Assembly: GCA_036346275.1 (NCBI GenBank)
Contig: CM070713.1
Coordinates: 71,788,382 to 71,852,381 of the forward strand
Direction of reading: 5' to 3'
From: Otatea glauca
Lineage: Eukaryota; Streptophyta; Magnoliopsida; Poales; Poaceae
DNA length: 64,000 bases
The position numbers were made by a program, and so were the translations under genes. Under the pieces are notes generated by a model. The model worked only from the letters and a program-made list of their open reading frames with translations. It was not told where the DNA came from and made no database searches. This document shows, one piece after another, positions 10,568 to 23,224 of the stretch. Within the stretch, counting starts at the first letter, position 1, and each line of letters starts with the position of its first letter.

Positions 10568-12707
10568 TACTACAAAAAAGTCTATATTAGAAGTTTCATC
10601 ACAGACGGTTCTAAAAAATCGTCTATATTAAAGATAACCACATACGGTTTTCAAGCGCGACCATCTAAGTTTTGGAAATGCGACGGTTCGTAGGTAGAAC
10701 CGTCTGTGATACGACTAAGACCACTGTATAAACATACGGATGTTCCTCACGTAGGCCTTAGCACCTAGCGCGTTTCGCCTCTCTCAAACCCTAGTCCCCC
10801 GGTGTCCTCCTCCTCGGCGACCTCCTCCCCAGTATCCTCCACTCCCCCCCTCGGCGACCTCCTCCTCCTCCCCTCGAGTACGTGCTCCGTTTGATTTGGT
10901 GACTCCCTGTGTCCTTGTGGATCCTTATCCTGTGATTTGTATAGATGATTGCTAAAATAGTAAGCAAAGTACAAAAAAGATCGATCTCTACCTAGGACAT
11001 GCATGCATGCATAGTTTATCCTTCAATATTGTTTCACTATGAGTCTCAATTTTATCCTTTAATTTTCAGGTCTAAAAAAATGAAGGCATGAGTGGTTGCA
11101 AATAAATAGCAAAATGCATATTGGAAGATGGCAAAATCGAATTAACTCATGTCCATATATAGTGATTAGGCATGATAGTAAACAAAATACACAAATGATC
11201 GATATCTACCTAGGGTATGCATGCATAGTTTAGTTTCTTTTGCAACTTCGATGCTGCTAGAACACTTATATAGTGATTAGGCATGATTGAGTTTAGTTAA
11301 ATGTAATATCTATGACGATCTCTTATACTCTTTTTTTATATTTGTGACTACTGTTTATGTGGTTTGTAATATACAAGAACATTGAAATTCTCATTGCCAC
11401 TATTTTGATCATTTTGAACATCCCTAGTAGTAAATTCCTTGTAAATATATTTTATGTAAAACATTGAAATTCTCATTGCCACTACTTTGATTAATCCATT
11501 ATTCTGATATGTGAGAACATCATTTTGTTTCTGATCTAAATTAATTGATAAGATTGAAATCTGATATAGTAAGATAGACGACATGAAAAAGTTGTTGGAT
11601 GCAAAACAAAAACTTAAGATGGAGATAAAATAACTGAAGGGAAAGTCTGAGTTAATTGAACAAATTTATGAGATGAAAGAAAAACTGAAAGATATAGATG
11701 ACAAATTGCAAGATATTGAATATGTTAACACGACATTCATCATTAAGGACCGTGGGGCGAACGCAGAGCTAGAAGATGCCAAAGCTAAGCTTATAGAGGT
11801 AATATAAAGGTTTCTAGTATTTAATTTGACATATACCAAGACACTTTTTCACAACAACATGATCATTTTTGTAGGGATTAAGAGATATGACTGGAAGTCA
11901 ATCGGTTATTGGTGTCAAATAAATGGGCACTCTGCCGGAGTTGTGGAACTTCGGGGAGAACAGAAAAGCCTCTATTGCGGAAGCTATGTCACATATGATG
12001 GCAGATATGAAAAGCCCTGAGGTCTTCTTATCTTGATCTATGAAATAATGTGGTTTCTCAATATACATTTGTTGATATTTGTGATATCATATCTTGTCAA
12101 TGTATTGTCACCTGATAGTGTCTTGCTTTTGGAACCAAATGTTTTTCTTACACCCCTCAACAGAACTTCCATCGTTATTATCTGTTGTTCGAAATTTTCA
12201 TTTGCTTAGATATTTCTATAACGATATTTACAAGACACAACCAGTTATAGATTTTATAATTTAATATCAAATCATTCTAGATGTATTGAGGCAACAACTT
12301 GTCTGATGAGGATGGTATTAAAATATGAACATTTATAGCACTTTCATCACCTTTCTTATTCTAATGTTGATGGATTTTAAGGTAAAATCCAATTCCATCT
12401 ACAGTTCGTCCTGAAATTTGTTATGCTTTGATTTATCACTTCCACTTCATCCTCATCCCCGAATGAGAATATCATAGTCAGCTTATTTTCATTCTGGTCT
12501 TGTACTGGAACATGATCACTCTGGTCCTGTTATAGATAAAAACCGTCTATGATGTCCATTATCACAGACGGTTTCTAATTAGAACCGTCTGTGATGTTGT
12601 ATATCATAGACGATTGGCGTTATATCACTGACACATGGTTACAAACAGTTCGAAAAACCTTTAGTGATAATGGTTTTGAACTATATATGATGTTATAATT
12701 TGTAGTA
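10568..12707. mobile_element. CACTA-like element, non-autonomous, degraded ends
   Basis: The left end reads TACTACAAAAAAG and the right end AATTTGTAGTA. This is an inverted pair resembling CACTACAA...TTGTAGTG with the outer C changed to T. Inside each end are repeated subterminal motifs: cacagacggtt and accgtctgtgat at 10,600-10,720, and accgtctatgat, cacagacggttt and accgtctgtgat at 12,540-12,600. Such arrays are a hallmark of CACTA transposons. No transposase ORF is present. The cargo is GC-rich leader-like sequence (10,760-10,880) and a gene fragment (11,582-12,020). No clear 3-bp TSD was seen, so the exact borders are uncertain. Confidence 0.6.
11582..12020 (+). pseudogene. Captured fragment of an IDN2/FDM-like (XH domain) gene
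   Basis: The left exon piece (about 11,582-11,798) translates to a lysine/glutamate-rich coiled coil beginning KKLLDAKQKLKMEI. It includes one in-frame TAA, then KEKLKDIDDKLQDIE and ELEDAKAKLIE. A GT...AG intron (about 11,799-11,874) follows, and the next piece reads GLRDMTGSQSVIGVK, a stop, then LPELWNFGENRKASIAEAM. These are the linker and the two ends of the XH domain of IDN2/FACTOR OF DNA METHYLATION proteins, which act with siRNA-guided DNA methylation. The middle of the XH domain is deleted, joining GVK(R)MG to LPELWNF. The retained intron shows capture as DNA. Two stops make it non-coding as it stands. It lies wholly inside the CACTA-like element. Confidence 0.82.
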
Positions 12708-15334
12708 GTACAAAGACCACTCCAAAGTCCAAACAAAATTGTGCGTCCAAATCAACATGATCTGCTGTATCCATGGCCATCGCAATTCTGTGATCCATAG
12801 GCAATGGCCAATATCCCCTGCACCTGGACGGCATTGCAACTTTTGCAAGTCGTTCAGGAGGCGTTGCTGTAGGGCTCTTGCATAGTTGCATCCCGCTGCC
12901 TTCCGCCCTTCCCATTCGACGTGTGACCACCCCGCCTCGCAGCGCATGTGACCAAAACTCCTCTTTTGCTTGGCCTTTTACGCATGGCACGAGACATTCC
13001 ATGCATCCGCGAGGCGTGGATTGCCTTCTCCATCGGCACAGCTATCGTTCAATCCATGCTAGGTAGTCTCGTTGAGCTGTTCGGGAAAGATAGTCGAACT
13101 AATCACATATTGAACGGCTACAGTTTCTAAATTTCTTCGTATACAAATATTTGATTATTGAACAGGGCTAAGTGATCTGTCAAAGCAATTGGATGTCAAA
13201 ATGCATCGGTAGAGAAGTGTTCCACCTAGAGAGTAGCAAACATGAGAGTGGGATCGACAAAGCTGAAAAGAGAATGTTGGTTTGAGTAACAAAAATATTG
13301 GTGAATGCAATGTCCTGAAAATCCAAGGTCAAACTAGTCACATATTCAACGGGTACAATTTCTAAGTTTCTTCATTACAAGTATTTGATTTTTTTAGAGC
13401 AATGCTTCAATGCTTTCCTTCTCAATACAAGTTACACAAATCTTAAAGCAAACGAATGGGTAAGTAATCACCATCTACCATTCATTCATGCTTTAATATT
13501 TGTGCAACTGTAACAAAGAAAAGCATTGAAACACCTCTCTTTTTTTTTCTAACATAGAATTGCAGCAACAGTTGATCATTGATCAAAAGTACCATATGGC
13601 TAGGTGTACTGTGGACCAGCGGATAGTATTGAATTGCATGGGATCCACCAGCCGGTCTTAATAGGTGAATCTAGGCAGGCGTTCAAGTGGATGCCACTTG
13701 GCGATGCTGGCCTCTGACGAGGTATCTCAGTACTACAAGGAGATTGATATGAATGAACTTCTGGCCTATGGACAATTCAATTCTACTCCCAAATCCCAAT
13801 AGAAGAAGGATTTTCCCTTCCAATGGATGCGTAATCTAGTCCACCATGAAGCTTTCACGATCTACTATAACCGATACACATCTGAAATTGTGTTGATGGT
13901 TGAAATGTGACATGTCTGCAGGTTGTTACTGGACTCTACATATACACAGTCTACTATATTAGCTAGAGCTCTTTTACGGTATACTTAATTCAATATAAAT
14001 TATTTATTTTTTCGATCTAATGGATCATATTAGTTAGAATTTATTTATAATTCATCTAGTAGTAGAGTAGTATAACAAATCAATATTAAATTTGATTTCT
14101 ACTACCTACTATATACTACCACTGTAATACACCGTAGAATTTCCCATTAGCTAAGCTACATTTACAGCCTATCTTCGAATTCTTGTGGCATGTATCATGC
14201 AACTTAGATTGGGATCCATGAGGTTAATGCTGCACATCTGCGGTTCATGAGCAGACCTCATAAAAAGCAGTGTTAATACCACATAAAGAAATCAAAGTGG
14301 TAACACATAAAGAAATCAAAGTGGTACATCACGTGAGGTACGTACTGAAAGAAAGAGTGACCTTTAATCCTTTATGCGTGCCGCAGTTAGCACGATGACC
14401 ACCGCGTCCAAAACCGATTCATGGATCAACATTCTTTGGTTTAAATACTCGCAATGTGCAGCTTTAATCACATTGCATGCCCTTTGAAAAGGTTTTGCAT
14501 TGCCGCAGGAAGCTGCCATTCTAAGTATTTAGAACTTCTCTGTATAGTTTAGACAAAAACCACCGAGCATGTTGTTCTAGCTTTATACCACCTTTTTTTT
14601 TACCCATTAGAATGCTGGTGTAGAAGCCAGCATTAAACATTTCATAGTGCGACATGATAAACCATTTATTTCTGATCACAGTTTATAACGCCATTTCTAC
14701 GTACCTTCCGTTACTCGACCAACCATACAAGTTTGGACACTGGAATATTGATCTCGTAATGAATCCAACCAGAATAAATACATGAACAACCGTTAGCTAC
14801 ACGCGCGGTTGGTGCGTAAGAATACACAAGTAGCCAAGGAGGAGTACTCTATGGAACTACAAATAAGTAGGAGCATCAAACAAAACAGAGAGAAAATAAT
14901 GTAGGTGTCAGTCTTATTAGCTTTGGAATTCACGCTAGGTCAGAGGACATGAGGGTGAGAGAGCTGAATGCGAAGCCAGTGATTGGGTCTAAGGCTCTGA
15001 GCCTGTGACCGCGGACGCTTGTTTGGTGGCTCTCGCAGTCGCAGGCTGGCCGGTGGCATGTGGCTTTTTGCTGGGGAATGCCATGTCGCAGGGGAACCGT
15101 CAAGAGAGGACGAGACGACGGCAGCACAATCACAGGTGCTTGGTTCCTCTCTATCACGCCATGTGCTCGCTTTCTTGGACCCCCCAAAGAAACACTCTAG
15201 CTAGCGATCATCACCTCTGTCAGCACTGGTACACCAACGTTTGGTTGGGATATTGTAATGCGTTTTGGTATTATTATTGTTACAAATTTCTATGAGGATT
15301 GGCTACAAGAATTCGGAGGCGACGCGAAACCAAT
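12708..15334. other. Intergenic, no gene recognised
   Basis: Mostly AT-rich, with a GC-richer patch at 12,760-13,010 and another at 14,930-15,200. Short ORFs occur in both, but I recognise no conserved motif. A 24-bp block (cacataaagaaatcaaagtgg with the preceding residues) is directly duplicated at about 14,280-14,322. Confidence 0.45.
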
Positions 15335-17790
15335 AAGAGCTGGGCACCGGGGCCGAGCTTTTTTGGGCCAACCTGAGGCTCGGTAGACCTGATCTGATCA
15401 AAAGCTCGGTTCGACGTGAAGTGGGCCGTGTCATGTCGACATGGTATTGTAGCTCGAGTCGTGCCGGGCTCGTAAACCTGGCACGATGGGCTACATGGTT
15501 GTTTGTGTCGGGTTCGTGCCGACACGGCGGCGACATGGAGGCACTGTCGCGCCTGCGGCAAGGCACGCCGGCTGCGGCAAGGAGGTGGCCAAAGGTGGGC
15601 CATGGGGGAGAGGAGCGAGGCCTCGCCGCTACGACCTCACCTCCCGCACCGCTTCGCCTCGCTTCCCGCGCAGCCTTGCTCGCCGCGCTGTGGTGCCTTG
15701 CCTCCCGCGCCGCGCCGGGCAGCCTCGCCCCTAGTGACCCCGTCGCCTCCCGCACCGCACCACCTCGCCTCCACTTAGAATAGATGAGAGCTCTAGTATT
15801 GCAAGGATGGTATTACGTGATTTTTGCCCACAATATCAACACATTAACAGGAGAACAACTACACGTGACATATACGTAATGTACACAAATAAACTAGAAA
15901 TATTGAAACAGGACTTTATGAGAGTTAGTTATTTATTTGCTTTGACATTGGATATACGGACTTCCTCCCACCAAAGAGCAGTCTATCTTAGCGTTGTCGC
16001 ACATTACTTGGACAATGACTACATCATAAACAAAAGGGTAATAGAGTTTAGGCCAATCAATAAGGCACACACCGAAGAGGCTATCACTAACCGTGTACTT
16101 GAGGTTATTACTGAATTTAATATAGAAAATAAAATTATTTCCATCACTCTTGACAATGCATCAGGTAACACGACGGCCATAGAGCATCTCTCACCGCACT
16201 TGGAGACTTATGTTGGAGGTTTCGTACTCCACCAGAGATGTGTATGCCATATCATTAATCTCTTTGTGCAGGCAGGTTTGGATATAATAAAACCTAGTTT
16301 GAACAACATAGGTGATGCTATCAATTTTATTACAGGTTCGACTGTAAGGTTCGCCCAATTCTCAGAGTACTGCAGGGCCAACAAAAAACTATTAAGAAGA
16401 TTCAACCTTGATATAAAGGTTAGATGAAACTCTACGTATACTATGCTGGAGCGGTGCAAGGATTACGAGCATATATCACCATCTTCGTCAATTGCAATAA
16501 TGGTAAACCGTTGGTTTATGACGTGGATTGGGAAGTTGCCTGTCATTTTCGTCAATTTTTAGAAATTTTTTACAATGTAACCAACGTGTTATCTAGTGTG
16601 TACTACTCAACTTCTTGCTTAGTTATCGAGTGGTTTTGGACTATTGCTAATAGTTTCAACGAAAACAGAGATAATTGTATTTTACAACCCATTATAGAAC
16701 CAATGGAGAAAAAAAATTAAAATATTTTTAAGATATTCCACATCTCTACTGTTTTGCTATTATTCTGGATCATCGGAAAAAATTATCTGATTTGCAAGGC
16801 GCCTTCGAGGGAATAGGTAAAGCATTCAATCTTGATTTTTTTAGGCATATACTCATGTTTATAACGAGTTTTTAAGAGTTTTCGATAAATATTACGAAAA
16901 GTTTGGCAGTAGAAGTGATGCAAAAATATCTACCTCAACAACGTAACAAGCACGAGGCAGTTCAACCGCTTCAAACATATAGAAGAAGCTAAAAGGAAAG
17001 GCCTTCTAGTTCGTCTTCCGAAACACCGAACATGTCACAATGGAATCCACGGGTAGAGATCAACCACAATCTCGAGACACCTTTTGTGGAGAGCGAGTTT
17101 GACATGGACGAGGACAATCGACTCAGCTTGCTCTTGTAGTGGAAGAATCACAAACTTATTTTTCCCGTGCTATCACATTTTACACGGGATGTACTTGTGG
17201 TTCCGGCGTCCACTGTCTCGTCGAAAGCCACTTTCAGTTTGGTGGGAAGGATATTTGAGCCGAGCAGGTCGTTTCTCAGACCTGATATGGTTGAGGCAAT
17301 TGCATGCCTCAAAGACTGAGAGCGTGTAGATGAAAGGACACAACATCAGACAGAGGATCCGGAGATCATGAGCGCGATAGCCGACATTGACCATCTCGGC
17401 CTCGAGTAGTCTACGCATATGTACGTAGTTATTATACTCTTTTCCTTATCGAGGTACTCCACGCAGGGGTTTAAGGTTTTTAACAAGGTAGTATCCACAT
17501 ATTCAATAATGTATAAAATTTACTTCTTTTTCCCCAACATTTTGTGTCCATTGCCGTGCGTTTCTGGCTCATTTTCTCTCGTCGCAATAGTACAAATTGG
17601 TCAAACCTGGACCGGCATAGCACGAAACAGGCACGAAGCGTAAATGGACCGTGCCTAGGCTTGCCGAAGGCGAGCCGGACCAGCACGGCACGACACGGCC
17701 TGCACAGCGAGCAGTTCCAGCCTAGCATAGTTCAGGTACAAAACTCACACGACACGATGCCCACCGCTGGAAACCAATGGCAAGCGCCTG
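15335..17790 (+). mobile_element. Degenerate hAT transposon (approximate borders)
   Basis: A decayed hAT transposase (15,800-17,410) is flanked by GC-rich stretches with repeated cgtgccg/ggcacga-type motifs. Examples are cgtgccgggctcg and ctggcacgatgggc at 15,455-15,490, and ccgtgcctagg and cagcacggcacgacacggcc at 17,660-17,700. Such subterminal motifs on both sides are usual for this hAT group. I could not define terminal inverted repeats or a TSD, so the borders are estimates. Confidence 0.7.
15800..17410 (+). pseudogene. hAT-family transposase, frameshifted
   Basis: The longest open part (15,807-16,427, 206 codons) contains a segment ending SITLDNASGNT and then LHQRCVCHIINLFVQAGLD. These match the RNase-H-like catalytic core and the Cys/His helical insertion of plant hAT (Ac/RICESLEEPER-type) transposases. 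A frameshift near 16,425 shifts to VDWEVACHFRQFLEIFY, then VTNVLSSVYYSTS. After more stops, 17,130-17,330 encodes the C-terminal dimerisation domain: WKNHKLIFPVLSHFTRDVL, then VPASTVSSKATFS and LRPDMVEAIACLKD. At least three stops or frameshifts make it inactive. The domain order is complete, so it is a former autonomous element. Confidence 0.9.
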
Positions 17791-17799
17791 TGGTCATGA

Positions 17800-20700
17800 C
17801 TCATGAGCCAAGTAGTTAGATTTATCCTTGAGTAAATAAATTCGTTTGTCCATGCATGATCTCATGAACTTTGATACTAGTACGGTACCTGTAAGGCTAT
17901 AATGCATGGAGGACCGCAGGAACTTTGGAAAATTCAATAGCGGCCATGATCCTGTAACACTTGCCCTTGTATTTTTTAGCTTGTAAATTAGTCAAAAGTA
18001 GTGGTGTTGTTTATAGTTGTTGCTAGCCCAAAAAAAAGTGTTGTGGATGATTGTGAATTATTGAGATGGAGCTGTCAACAGTCCTGACAATGCTTGCTAG
18101 TCGACAGACTCGACACACTTCAAGAGCAAAGCAATGATCTGTCGGTGCAGATGTTACAGCCAGCGTGACATTTAGCAAACTCTGCTGCTCTTTTTGCATC
18201 ATGTTTTCTCTGCTGCTAGGCATCAACCTCTATGCAAAACTTCGTCGTAGTATATTCAGGGTTTAGCAATCCCATATATATAGAGAGAATGATGCATTGA
18301 CGCGTCATGCGTACATAAACAAATTGATCTTGAATCCTTGATATATACATCGTACGTACTCATGATAGTGTCTTCTCTGAGCCGAAGTGTCCATACTCCA
18401 TAGAGCCTGAAGCCATGAACAGTGTTCCTGGTGTAAGTCAGTGAGTGGTCAATGTCCATTTGGTATATGTAGCGTCTATGAACATAACTATTGCTGTATG
18501 GTGATTGGTGCATGGGATTTGTTCCAGCAAAAACCACATTTCCAATGTAAGGCGCAAACTCCAGTTCTGACTTCTGAGCCATTGGATCATGTCAGGAGAA
18601 ACATCGCCCGTTCGATCTTAGGACAGTAATGTCGTTCTTACAAGCAGTCAGGGCTTTCCCTAGACCCTATATACTTCCCCTTTTAGTCACACTGGTTCAC
18701 TAGCCAGGTGTCCGCACGAAAGATTAAATTAACCAAGAGGTGGTTGTTAGGATAGTAGTAAGGTAGGTGCGTGTTTCCCACCAAACATGTGTACGGGAGA
18801 TTAGGCCTTCAAGGAAGAGTTAATTTGTGACATCCTTTTGATAATGAAAAATATGAGCCCTTCCTACCAGAAAGGTTCAAAAGTCTCTGTTTCTTCAGGC
18901 CTCCGGGAACTTTACTTGATCTGTGTAGGACAAGTAAACTGTGTATCTTAATGCTGAGTAAACATTCAAGCTTTGCTTGCTCTCTACTCAACGTGGCACC
19001 TTTCTACTCTTTACACCAGAAGGTTTGCCTCTGTCACTTAGTGTCACTTTTATTAATTAGCTGGGATCTAAAGTTATTACGCTAGTGTATGTAGCTCTGA
19101 CGCTTTAATTTTAAGTTCGCATTGTGCACTCCTCAACATGTCAATGTCTCGTCGTATGCACACATCAGCACTTATGGGTGACAACCTTTGCTACTAGTAC
19201 GTTCTACCATACCTCGATCGCTTGTCTTAGGTTTATGCATGCGTAATTAACCAATATCGCCTTAGTGCGATCCTATCTGGAAATGCCTAATATGGTTTAT
19301 CTGAAGACAATACTTCACTGAAGTCCGGGTTCAAGGCGTACCGATATCCTGAAACAATTTAGGAGAATATCCATTTTAAGCTCAACTTTTCGGCGGTTAT
19401 ATGTGCCAGGCAAGCCTACATGGCTATCCAACCACAGCCAAACATCATGCTATGCCCGTTTACACTGGTAAATTCGCATTAAATACGTTCAGGGGGAGCG
19501 CTCTTACACCCTTTAATCACACCTTGACAAAAAGCATGAAGAATTGAAGACTTTTCTGCCTATGACTTGTGACTGTTTCCTCGTGAGCGATAAGTGGTGC
19601 AGAATTAGTACTAGCTAGTTTAGCCAGGACACACCTACACTGCTCGATGGCCACGCATCTGAGTAGCTGGGTGTGGCAACTGGCATGGCACCACTCGGAC
19701 AGGGCCTAGCGACGCGAGCCCGTTTCGATGGGCACACCACCGGATCGATCGATTCGACGTGGACCGCGACGTGCCGGCTACTCGAGGAAACCCACCCAGC
19801 CCACGGGCGCACGTCCGCATGCGCGCGCGCCCCGTCGCGGACGGCGAATGGGCGCAGGTCTCCCCGGCTCCCCGCGCCTGCCGGATGGACGAGCCGTTTC
19901 TTTCGTTGCGCTGAGTGCCGCGCTGGTCCGCGTGTTTGGTAGGGACGGCGTGCGCGTAGTACTTTGCGTATGTGCGTAGCGTTGGATTCCGTCGTCATGT
20001 GAAGGTGATCATGTCTGTGCAATTGTGCTGGTTTCTGTAGGCTCGGAGGCCTGGGGCCGAGGGCTAGTTCGTGATGGCAGAGTGGTCTCTCGCTATTTAT
20101 TGCATGTAAAAGAGACGGTCTGGTTCGGTCAGTTCCATCCCTAGTTCCATACGCGCGTGATTTCAAGGAAGCTTGCCAGTGTCTTCGTCTGCTCATGCAT
20201 GCGGAAGACGGCTTTCCTGTAACCCGATCTCTCGTCTCGTGCATCAACTGTGATTCCTCCAGATAGTAGTATATTGTTGGTATCGATCGGGGCATCGCCG
20301 CATCGGGCTGTTGACGACTTTGGTCACATCCCTGTATCCGCTATATATATGACCATTGTTCAATCATCCGCTATATATTTAACTGCACAATGTTTTGATC
20401 TTATAAAAGCAAGGTTCTCGACCGCTCAGTAACTAGCTAAACGTGGTTACAAAACGAACACGGAAGTTTGGAAACTACTGGATGGGAGAAAATGCAGCTG
20501 TAGATCCAAATTTAGCAGAAACAGTCGTTCATTTTGATGAATTTTGTATGCAAAATTTATTAAATAAAAGGAATAAAAAAGTAGAGAGATATTGGTCCGA
20601 TCCACAAGTAAGCCAATACATATAGACACATGACAAGATATTTTTTTTGAAATAATATTTTTTAATGAAAAATTACAGAAATAATATGTTAAATTAAAAA

Positions 20701-22139
20701 TTACAAATATACCCGTATGTCGGCATTTGAAATGGTGACAAAGAGTTTGTCGCTATTTCAAATGGCGAGTTTGTCGCTAGTTCGGCTATTTTCCGATTGG
20801 TGACAGAGAAGCAGATGTGATTTTTTTGAAATAAAAAACAAGAAATAAATAAAAAAAAAGAAAATTTTCAATTTCTTTTGTTTGCAGATTTAGCCTCGTG
20901 CGGTTTTTGTTGGGAAAATAGCCGCTTGGCCCGCACGTACTACGAATAGGTATTTTCATGTTCTATATTCTATGTGGTAAAGTAGGTTGCAATATATTAT
21001 CACATCCGTTGATGTTGTTCTTACAACTGGTACAGTCATTGCATGTTTAAAGTTCAAAAACAACAAAATGAATGAAATATAGTATTTCATAATACAGGAG
21101 AATTATATGGCGCATACAGTTTGGACGGTACAAATGACGGCACAGAATAGCCACTAATATGGATAAAAGTATGATACTAATCGTCGGTGTACCACCCTCC
21201 GTGGGAGAATGACTTCGCCAGCTTCTCGTCGTCCATCCCCATCGTCATCGATATATATTCTTGTACTAAAATATCTTAATAATTCCAGAGGTGTGGTCCA
21301 GACCCTTTCCACGGCTCTTTTTGCAAAAGAGTCAGGGAGGAAGAGAGCCTGTACGTAATTTTGGGATTCTTGAGAGACTTTTCGTGAAAAAACATAAGAG
21401 ATTTTTTCACAAAACTGCAAATACGAAGATACTAAAGAGGTGCCGATCTCTTCTGCTATAATATATATACTAGATACGTAAGCACGCTGTGCCGCTGGTG
21501 CCCAACCTGCGTGGCCTCGCGACAGGCCGACGGAGCGAGCCAGAACTCCCCCGCTTTAATAGAGTATACTATATATACTATATTAGTCACTTGTCCTTTA
21601 ATTTGTAATTATTCACTAAAACTTTCCTGTTAAAAGATGACTTTGGCTGATTGGCTCCCTCGGGGAAAAAAAACTTTGGCAGCTAGCACATGCGCACATT
21701 GCTTAAACATTCAGTATAGGAAAAATAATGCAATTTCCCTCTTCAATGGTCCACGTGTTTTGATCTCAAATTTTGGACAAACACAAATTTTCTTAGTATT
21801 AGCATAGGACGCAGGGAAAAACTACTTAACAAATCATATTGTATCTATCTATATCACTATTATTAGAGACGGACCAGGACAAGCCACGTGACACTCGGGC
21901 ACCACTGTAGCTTCTACAGTGCCCAAGCTACATCATTTTCCCTATTTTTTTTGGAAAACATTCCTCTCCCTATATTAATATTGAGAGATCACCCATGGCA
22001 ACAAGCGAGATTTTAACTTTTTGGTTCATTTTAAGAAGCACTTTGACTGATTTCTTTTCCATATTCGCTTCCATGGATTTTGAAACATTTAAAATCTATT
22101 TATATAAATTGCATTTCTATTTGAATCTATTAGCTTCTT
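17800..22139. other. Intergenic, no intact gene recognised
   Basis: This is low-information AT-rich sequence. It includes a GC-rich island at about 19,640-19,960 containing overlapping ORFs on both strands (the longest 19,615-20,295, minus) that match nothing I recognise. A short repeat of the form gtttgtcgct.....gg occurs at about 20,730-20,790. No exon with conserved motifs was found. Confidence 0.45.
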
Positions 22140-22990
22140 CGGTTGGTGAGTGCGGATGTTGGCGGCGCAAGAGGGCTTACATCAGGGCGGCTAGAACCTA
22201 ATAATGGTGAAACCTTAGCGAGCGAGGTTAATAGTGGGGTTGTGCATTGTAAAGGCCTTGTCATGATCTCTCTGCCGACACACCAAAGGAAGTGTGTTAA
22301 TTGCATGGCAACAAGAGTCGATCATGTCTTGTGGGTAAAGTGTACACACTCGCAGAGTTAAAACTACTTAAGTAGCCGTGCCCTACGGCCAAGGGCGGCG
22401 AGTGCACGCTTGCACATTGTAGATTTTATGGTTTTGTTTTAAAGGAAAATGATGGTTTGAGAATCAGAGAGCGGATGGAACTCTCGGGTTATGGTTTGGC
22501 GGATGGAGCCGGTCAGTAGATGAAACCGCTTTAATTGTCATATCAAATTCAATTACTATGCTTTTACATTTTGTTCAAACGATGCTTTATGAAATTACTA
22601 TTGGTATTTGAGATAAACTTTGCTTTATGCTAAAAGAGCCATATTATGCCTTCAATTGTTTAGCCTTGCATATAGTTATCATGCATCATGTTTCCAAGAC
22701 TTGCGGAGTACATTTTGTGCTCACCCTTGCAACATCCTCAACTTTCCACAGAAAGAGTGTGCGGTTCGGTCGACTACGACGCTATGATAGGTGTGCTAGG
22801 ACGCGAACCCAGTCGATTGCCTGTTGGGCAAATTGTTGGGCAAATGGATGGGTTTACTTACTTTGCTTTTGTTAATTCGTTTCCGCTGTTTCTTATTGAA
22901 CTCTAGCTATGATGCTTCTTATTTGTAATAATTGGCCATAAGGCTAATACGCTTAATGAATATTATTTGCGTGATATGGATGTGTTGAAA
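22140..22990 (+). repeat. Old fragment of a long gypsy-type LTR
   Basis: The block around 22,262-22,390 (tctctgccgacacaccaaag, gtgtgttaattgc, catgtcttgtgggtaaagt, cgcagagttaaaactac) is clearly related to 34,003-34,120 inside the 4-kb solo LTR (tctctgcggcacaccaaag, catgtcttgtgggaaagt, tgcagagtgtaaaacta). It has the same orientation. The fragment is diverged and has no identifiable ends. Confidence 0.65.
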
Positions 22991-23224
22991 TCCTATATAG
23001 TATAGCCTACTATTGTTAACCCATTGTTAAGACGTACTGAATGACGCCGGTTTCCCAGGCCACGTATCCCTTTTGGACGGTAGAAGCTACAGCGTTTCAT
23101 CGGCGCATTCGATGGCTGCAGTCCATCCGCTACTGTGCATGACACAGTTCGTACGCTAGTACTATTATATACATCCTCATCTGAATTACAATGTGATGCA
23201 AACGTATGGAAGACAAAAAGATTT

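Noticed and set aside
12661..13002. 113-codon minus-strand ORF as a captured gene
   Set aside because: Begins at the CACTA-like border but carries no motif I can identify; alternative frames are equally open.
18256..18582. 108-codon minus-strand ORF as a gene
   Set aside because: No conserved pattern, and no exon structure in the flanks.
19615..20295. 226-codon minus-strand ORF as a gene
   Set aside because: No recognisable motif, overlapping ORFs on both strands in a GC-rich island, no convincing splice or promoter context.
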